DNA of 52,184 nt from Gp6-AA40 sp036802945 (GTDB lineage: Bacteria; Acidobacteriota; Vicinamibacteria; Vicinamibacterales; UBA2999). The first letter of the stretch is position 1; each line of letters begins with the position of its first letter. Shown piece after piece: positions 48,127 through 52,184 of the stretch. The translations under genes and the position numbers were made by a program. Location of the stretch: assembly GCA_036802945.1 (NCBI GenBank), contig DAIRVG010000024.1:1-52184 (forward strand), written 5' to 3'. The notes under the pieces were generated by a model. It had not been told where the DNA came from. It saw only the letters and a program-made list of their open reading frames with translations, and did no database searches.

Positions 48127-50969
48127 GTGCGCCCTCGTGGGCTGATCTCGAGGCGCTGTTTCACAAAGCCCTCGCGCGCGGGCCGGCCCAGCGTGCCGCC
48201 TTCCTGGCGGAGCACTGCGCCGGCCGCCTCGAGCTGCGCGCGGAAGTCGAAGCCCTTCTGCGAGCGCACGAAGCCACAGCGAGCTCCCTAGAGGTGCCGC
48301 CGATGGGACCGAAGACGCGGTTGAAAGCCGGAGTTCGCCTAGGACCGTACGAAGTGCTGGCTGAACTCGGCGCGGGCGGCATGGGCGAGGTTTACAAAGC
48401 ACGCGACACGCGCCTCAATCGCACCGTCGCCATCAAAGTTCTGCCCACTCACGTCGCCGCCGACCTCAATTTGCGCGAACGCTTCGAGCGCGAAGCCCGC
48501 GCGGTCGCCGCGCTGAATCACCCTCACATTTGCACGCTCCATGACGTTGGCCAGCAGGATGGCATCGACTATCTCGTCATGGAGTACCTGGAAGGGCAGA
48601 CCCTTGCCGAACGCCTGGAGAAAGGTGCGTTACCACTCGACGAGGCACTTCAGGACGCGATCCAGATCGCGGACGCGCTCGACAAAGCGCACAGGCAAGG
48701 CATCACTCATCGTGATCTGAAGCCGGGCAACGTGATGCTCACCAAAAGCGGCGTCAAGCTGCTCGATTTCGGCTTGGCGAAGTTCGCGCCTATTTCATCG
48801 GTTGGGATTGCGGGGATGACGGCCGCCGCGACGCAAAGCGCGCCGCTGACGGGCCAAGGCACCGTCCTCGGGACCCTGCAATACATGGCCCCCGAGCAGC
48901 TCGAAGGCAGGGAGGCGGACTCGCGTACCGACATCTTCGCATTCGGGGCCCTGCTCTACGAGATGGCGACCGGGCAGAAGGCGTTCTCGGGCAAGAGCCA
49001 GGCGTCGCTGATCTCCGCGATCATGGGGTCACAGCCGGCGCCCGTATCGTCGATCGCGCCGATGACGCCGCCCGCGTTCGACCGGGTGGTGCGCACGTGT
49101 CTCGCGAAAGACCCTGACGACCGCTGGCAGACCGCGCACGACGTGAGGCTGGAGTTGACGTGGGTCGCGGAGGGCGGCTCCGCTGTCCGACTTCCTGCGC
49201 CGGTGTTCGCAAAGAGAAAAAACCGCGAGCAGCTGGCCTGGGCCGTCGCCGCGCTTCTTGGCGTCGTCGCCGCGCTCGCGATCGCCGGCTATCTGCTCCG
49301 CGCGCCGAAACCGCTTCAGGCGGTGCGAGCATCGATCCTGCCGCCGGCCGGAGCAATGTTCGAGCCGATCAGCGGCGCCGTCGCGCTCTCCGCTGATGGC
49401 CGGCAGGTGGCGTTCTCGGCGACGGATTCCGACGGAGACCGCTCGATCTGGGTACGTTCGCTCGATTCATTGCAAGCACGGAAGCTGGACGGCACTCGGG
49501 ACGCGTACGATCCTTTCTGGTCGCCGGACGGCCGTTTTCTAGGTTACGGAGGCGATGCGGGGGCCGGGCTGTTCAAATTCGAGGTTCCGGACGGCCCGGC
49601 CCAAAAGATCGCCGACATGCCGGACGGCCGCGGTGGCTCGTGGAACGGCGACAACGTCATCCTGTTCGCAAAGTCCGGCGCGAGCCCGCTGTTTCGCGTT
49701 TCCTCTTCGGGCGGCCCCGTACAGCAGGTGACCCGACTCGATAAATCCCGGGGAGAGACCGGTCACTGGCGACCTCAGTTCCTTCCCGACGGGCGGCACT
49801 TCCTCTACCTCGCGCGCGGCGAACCTTCACAGAACAGTGGCATCTACGTCGGGTCGCTCGACTCTCCCGAAACGAAGCGCGTCACAGACCTCGACGTCCC
49901 GGCCTCATTCGCGGAGCCCGGATATCTGCTCTTTATTCGCGGAAAAGTTCTCATGGCGCAGCCTTTCGATCCGAAAGCGTTACGTGTGACCGGCGAGCCC
50001 GCGGTCGTCGGGCGCGACGTGCAGTACGTGGACACGTTCGGGTCTGCGGCGTTCTCGGCCTCCGACTCCGGGACGCTCGCCTACCAGGGTGCGAGTCCCG
50101 TAGCGCGGCAGCTCGTCTGGTTCGATCGGTCCGGCAAGAGGATCTCGACTCTGGGGCCCGATGCGGAGTACGTCGGCGAACCCCGCATCTCGCCGGACGG
50201 ATCTCAGGTCGCCACCGCGCGAATCGACCCGGCGACCCGCAGCATCGACATCTGGATCTTCGACGTCTCGCGCGGCATCGGGTCGCCCTTCACGTTCGAC
50301 GCGGCGAACGAGCAGGAGCCCGTCTGGTCCGCCGGCGGCGATCGTCTCTTCTTCGACTCCAACAAGGCCGGCATCGGGGATCTCTACGAGAAGGCCGCAA
50401 GCGGCGCCGGAACGGAACAGCTGCTTTCGAAATCCGATCTCTGGAAGGACGCGCTCGACGTCTCGTCCGACGGACGCTGGCTCCTCTACCGCGTCTCGGA
50501 TCCAAAGACAGACATCGACATCTGGCTCCTGCCCCTCTTCGGCGATCGCAAGGCCACCCCATTGATGGCAACGCCCTTCAGAGAAAACGAGGGGCGGTTC
50601 TCGCCCGACGGGCGGTGGCTCGCGTACCGGTCGAACGAAACGGGAACGCAGGAGATCTACGTTCAGCCGTTCCCGCCGACCGGCCAGAAGTGGCAGGTCT
50701 CGACGACCGGGGGGCGGACTCCGAGGTGGACGAGCGGCGGTCGCGAGCTCGTGTACGTGGAGTTGCCTGACAAGCGGAAAGTCGTGGAGATCCGAACCGC
50801 GCCGTCGTTTCAGGCGTCGGTTCCGAAAGACCTGTTCGCGACGCCGCGCGCGTATGGTTCCGACGTCAGTCGCGACGGCCAGCGACTCCTCGTGAACATG
50901 CCCGCGGCCGAGGTCGCACCGAACCCGATGACGATCGTTCTGAACTGGACGCAGGAGCTGAAAAAGTAG
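48123..50969 (+). CDS. Ser/Thr protein kinase with C-terminal TolB-like propeller (pair 2)
   Basis: 948 residues from the GTG at 48123 overlapping the sigma stop. Kinase motifs: GAGGMGEVY (83-91), Lys105 (VAIKVL), HRDLKPGNV with Asp198, DFG at 215-217 and APEQ. A transmembrane helix lies near 370-392 (AWAVAALLGVVAALAIAGYL). The C-terminal part is a TolB/WD40-like propeller with FSPDGRWLAYRSNETGTQEI and an end TIVLNWTQELKK that matches the end of the pair 1 kinase. Expected to be a membrane sensor kinase that phosphorylates the sigma factor encoded with it. Confidence 0.92.
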   Translation: MSAPSWADLEALFHKALARGPAQRAAFLAEHCAGRLELRAEVEALLRAHEATASSLEVPPMGPKTRLKAGVRLGPYEVLAELGAGGMGEVYKARDTRLNRTVAIKVLPTHVAADLNLRERFEREARAVAALNHPHICTLHDVGQQDGIDYLVMEYLEGQTLAERLEKGALPLDEALQDAIQIADALDKAHRQGITHRDLKPGNVMLTKSGVKLLDFGLAKFAPISSVGIAGMTAAATQSAPLTGQGTVLGTLQYMAPEQLEGREADSRTDIFAFGALLYEMATGQKAFSGKSQASLISAIMGSQPAPVSSIAPMTPPAFDRVVRTCLAKDPDDRWQTAHDVRLELTWVAEGGSAVRLPAPVFAKRKNREQLAWAVAALLGVVAALAIAGYLLRAPKPLQAVRASILPPAGAMFEPISGAVALSADGRQVAFSATDSDGDRSIWVRSLDSLQARKLDGTRDAYDPFWSPDGRFLGYGGDAGAGLFKFEVPDGPAQKIADMPDGRGGSWNGDNVILFAKSGASPLFRVSSSGGPVQQVTRLDKSRGETGHWRPQFLPDGRHFLYLARGEPSQNSGIYVGSLDSPETKRVTDLDVPASFAEPGYLLFIRGKVLMAQPFDPKALRVTGEPAVVGRDVQYVDTFGSAAFSASDSGTLAYQGASPVARQLVWFDRSGKRISTLGPDAEYVGEPRISPDGSQVATARIDPATRSIDIWIFDVSRGIGSPFTFDAANEQEPVWSAGGDRLFFDSNKAGIGDLYEKAASGAGTEQLLSKSDLWKDALDVSSDGRWLLYRVSDPKTDIDIWLLPLFGDRKATPLMATPFRENEGRFSPDGRWLAYRSNETGTQEIYVQPFPPTGQKWQVSTTGGRTPRWTSGGRELVYVELPDKRKVVEIRTAPSFQASVPKDLFATPRAYGSDVSRDGQRLLVNMPAAEVAPNPMTIVLNWTQELKK

Positions 50970-51204
50970 CGCTCTGGCGGGCCATTTTGGTCCGCACGGA
51001 TATCATCTCCGCACCACGTGACGCTTGCAGCTGGCAGACGCGGGGGCGTGGCCGCCTGATTCGAACTTCATTCTGGGCAGGTGTGGGCGAACGGGTGAAT
51101 TGCGCCGGGATGCGCGTGCCGATGGCGGTTCGAGCCGCCGGGCGCGTTCGCATAGACCGGACCATTCCTGAGGCCCATCCAGCGCCCGCACCCGGCGTCG
51201 TCCC

Positions 51205-52113
51205 TTAACGAGTAGCCTTCAGATCCGCGTACGCCTGGCGCACGAACCGTTCGCCGGTGGTACCCGGTTCCTTGATTCTGGCGTCCAGGTCGGCATTGAC
51301 CTTGGCTGCCACGACTTCATCCTCGCTCTTCCCCTGGGCAACGAGCGTCGAGACGCGATCGCGAATCGTCATGGCGACATCGCGATGCGCCGTGACGGCA
51401 GCGCGGTCAACCGTCGCCCCGTGGCCGGGAATGATCTTCGTGTTGGGTCCGGCGTGGCCAATCACCGTGCCCAGGCCATCGATCAGACCCTGCAGGGAGC
51501 CACCGTTGTTCCGATCCACGTTCGGATACTGGATGGAGCGGTAGAAATCGCCCGTCATGATGATGTCGAGCCCTGGGAAGTAGACCATCGTGTCGCCGTC
51601 GGTGTGCGCCCGCGGGATGGCGATCAATTGCACCACTTCACCATTCATGTGAAGCGTCAGCATGTCGCGATAGGTCTGTTTCGGGAGACCGATGGCAGGC
51701 GTGGGCACGCCCGGCTGGCCGTTGCCTTGCGGATTGGGATGTGCCAGGCGGAGGCGCAGTTCCTCCCGCGAAATGATCGTCGCGCCCATCTTTCCGAAGT
51801 TCTCATCGCCACCCGTGTGATCACCGTGCACGTGCGTGTTCACGATGAACTTGATGGGTTGCGGCGTGATCTGCTTGATCGCGGCCGCAATCTTGTCGCT
51901 CAACGGCGCGAACTGGGTATCAACCATGAAAACGCCGTCGGGCCCGAACAGGACGCCAATCGTCCCTCCCTGGCCGTCGAGCGTGTAGAACTTGTCGGTG
52001 ACCTTGTTGGCTTTGATTTCAACCTTGCTGAAATCTGGCGGCCCCTGCGCGTACGCGAGCGCGCTGCACAGGACCAAGGCGCCAAGAGCGACGGTGAGTC
52101 GAACGGCTCTCAT
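51205..52113 (-). CDS. Exported metallo-beta-lactamase-fold hydrolase
   Basis: 302 residues from the ATG at 52113, with gggag about 9 nt upstream and a signal peptide (LTVALGALVLCSALAYAQ). The zinc motif is NTHVHGDHTGG (His94, His96, Asp98, His99), then PRAHTDGDTMVYFP (third His), IMTGDFY (bridging Asp) and IIPGHG (last His), so both metal sites are complete. The layout is like that of class B lactamase/quinoprotein relay-like MBL proteins; the substrate is unknown. The 235 bp before it (50970-51204) hold no gene I can see. Confidence 0.9.
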   Translation of the reverse strand: MRAVRLTVALGALVLCSALAYAQGPPDFSKVEIKANKVTDKFYTLDGQGGTIGVLFGPDGVFMVDTQFAPLSDKIAAAIKQITPQPIKFIVNTHVHGDHTGGDENFGKMGATIISREELRLRLAHPNPQGNGQPGVPTPAIGLPKQTYRDMLTLHMNGEVVQLIAIPRAHTDGDTMVYFPGLDIIMTGDFYRSIQYPNVDRNNGGSLQGLIDGLGTVIGHAGPNTKIIPGHGATVDRAAVTAHRDVAMTIRDRVSTLVAQGKSEDEVVAAKVNADLDARIKEPGTTGERFVRQAYADLKATR

Positions 52114-52184
52114 GTTGATCATCTCCCTCAGAATGTGACGGGATCCGCCGGCAGAGTACATCAGCTGACGTCTTTTGGCCAACC

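Overview
This is a GC-rich, densely coding bacterial scaffold interrupted by four 100-N gaps, at 24548-24647, 38929-39028, 42145-42244 and 44538-44637. The gaps and the gene content suggest a metagenome-assembled soil or sediment bacterium. Two translationally coupled ECF sigma factor / Ser-Thr kinase-TolB propeller pairs, an Oar-like TonB receptor end, NHL and Vgb-type propellers, a PF20091 hydrolase, DUF1587-DUF1592/DUF1552 and DUF1800/DUF1501 pairs, and very many exported (Sec, Tat, lipoprotein) enzymes point to Acidobacteriota, perhaps Vicinamibacteria. That assignment is inferred from gene content; no rRNA or tRNA gene is present to test it.

Layout. 1-3.5 kb: the 3' end of a TonB-dependent receptor, a degenerate 42-bp tandem repeat, then two small plus-strand genes (a SnoaL/DUF4440-like protein and a TIR-domain membrane protein) separated by a sequence with the layout of an integron attC site. 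3.5-9.2 kb: a tightly packed minus-strand operon for a SMP-30-type lactonase, an epoxide-hydrolase-like protein, an alpha/beta hydrolase that lacks its nucleophile, a diheme cytochrome c and a PQQ alcohol dehydrogenase with a lanthanide-type Asp-Tyr-Asp signature. 9.3-18.2 kb: a DUF418 membrane protein, an exported metallo-beta-lactamase-fold protein, a PF20091 hydrolase with a gene remnant at its 3' end, an NHL propeller, a Vgb-like propeller with one heme site, and a cytochrome related to the reaction-centre cytochrome c.

18.3-26.0 kb: six minus-strand genes with short spacings (DUF1587-DUF1592 cytochrome-like protein, DUF1552 Tat protein, ankyrin protein, two members of an uncharacterised secreted family with the N-terminal signature ADGKPDLQGIW, and a DUF6152 protein). 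The last two families are fused into one protein at 32.5 kb, so the window itself links them. A third stand-alone member lies at 42.3-43.2 kb and a fragment at 11.7 kb. I consider this the best candidate for an undescribed periplasmic system.

26.2-29.8 kb: sigma/kinase pair 1. 30-34.4 kb: small secreted protein, second NHL propeller, the fusion protein, and a methyltransferase flanked by weaker attC-like sequences. 34.7-42.1 kb: plus-strand run of gamma-glutamyltransferase, serine hydrolase lipoprotein, lipocalin-like protein, exported RidA-like protein, DUF1800 and DUF1501, with a G-quadruplex-prone repeat between the last two. 42.2-52.1 kb: ADGKPDLQGIW-family protein, two-domain VOC protein, prolyl oligopeptidase, small exported HExxH protein, sigma/kinase pair 2, and an exported metallo-beta-lactamase-fold protein.

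At least two families of dispersed hairpin repeats lie between genes, often directly against stop codons. One copy is read into the signal peptide of the ankyrin protein.
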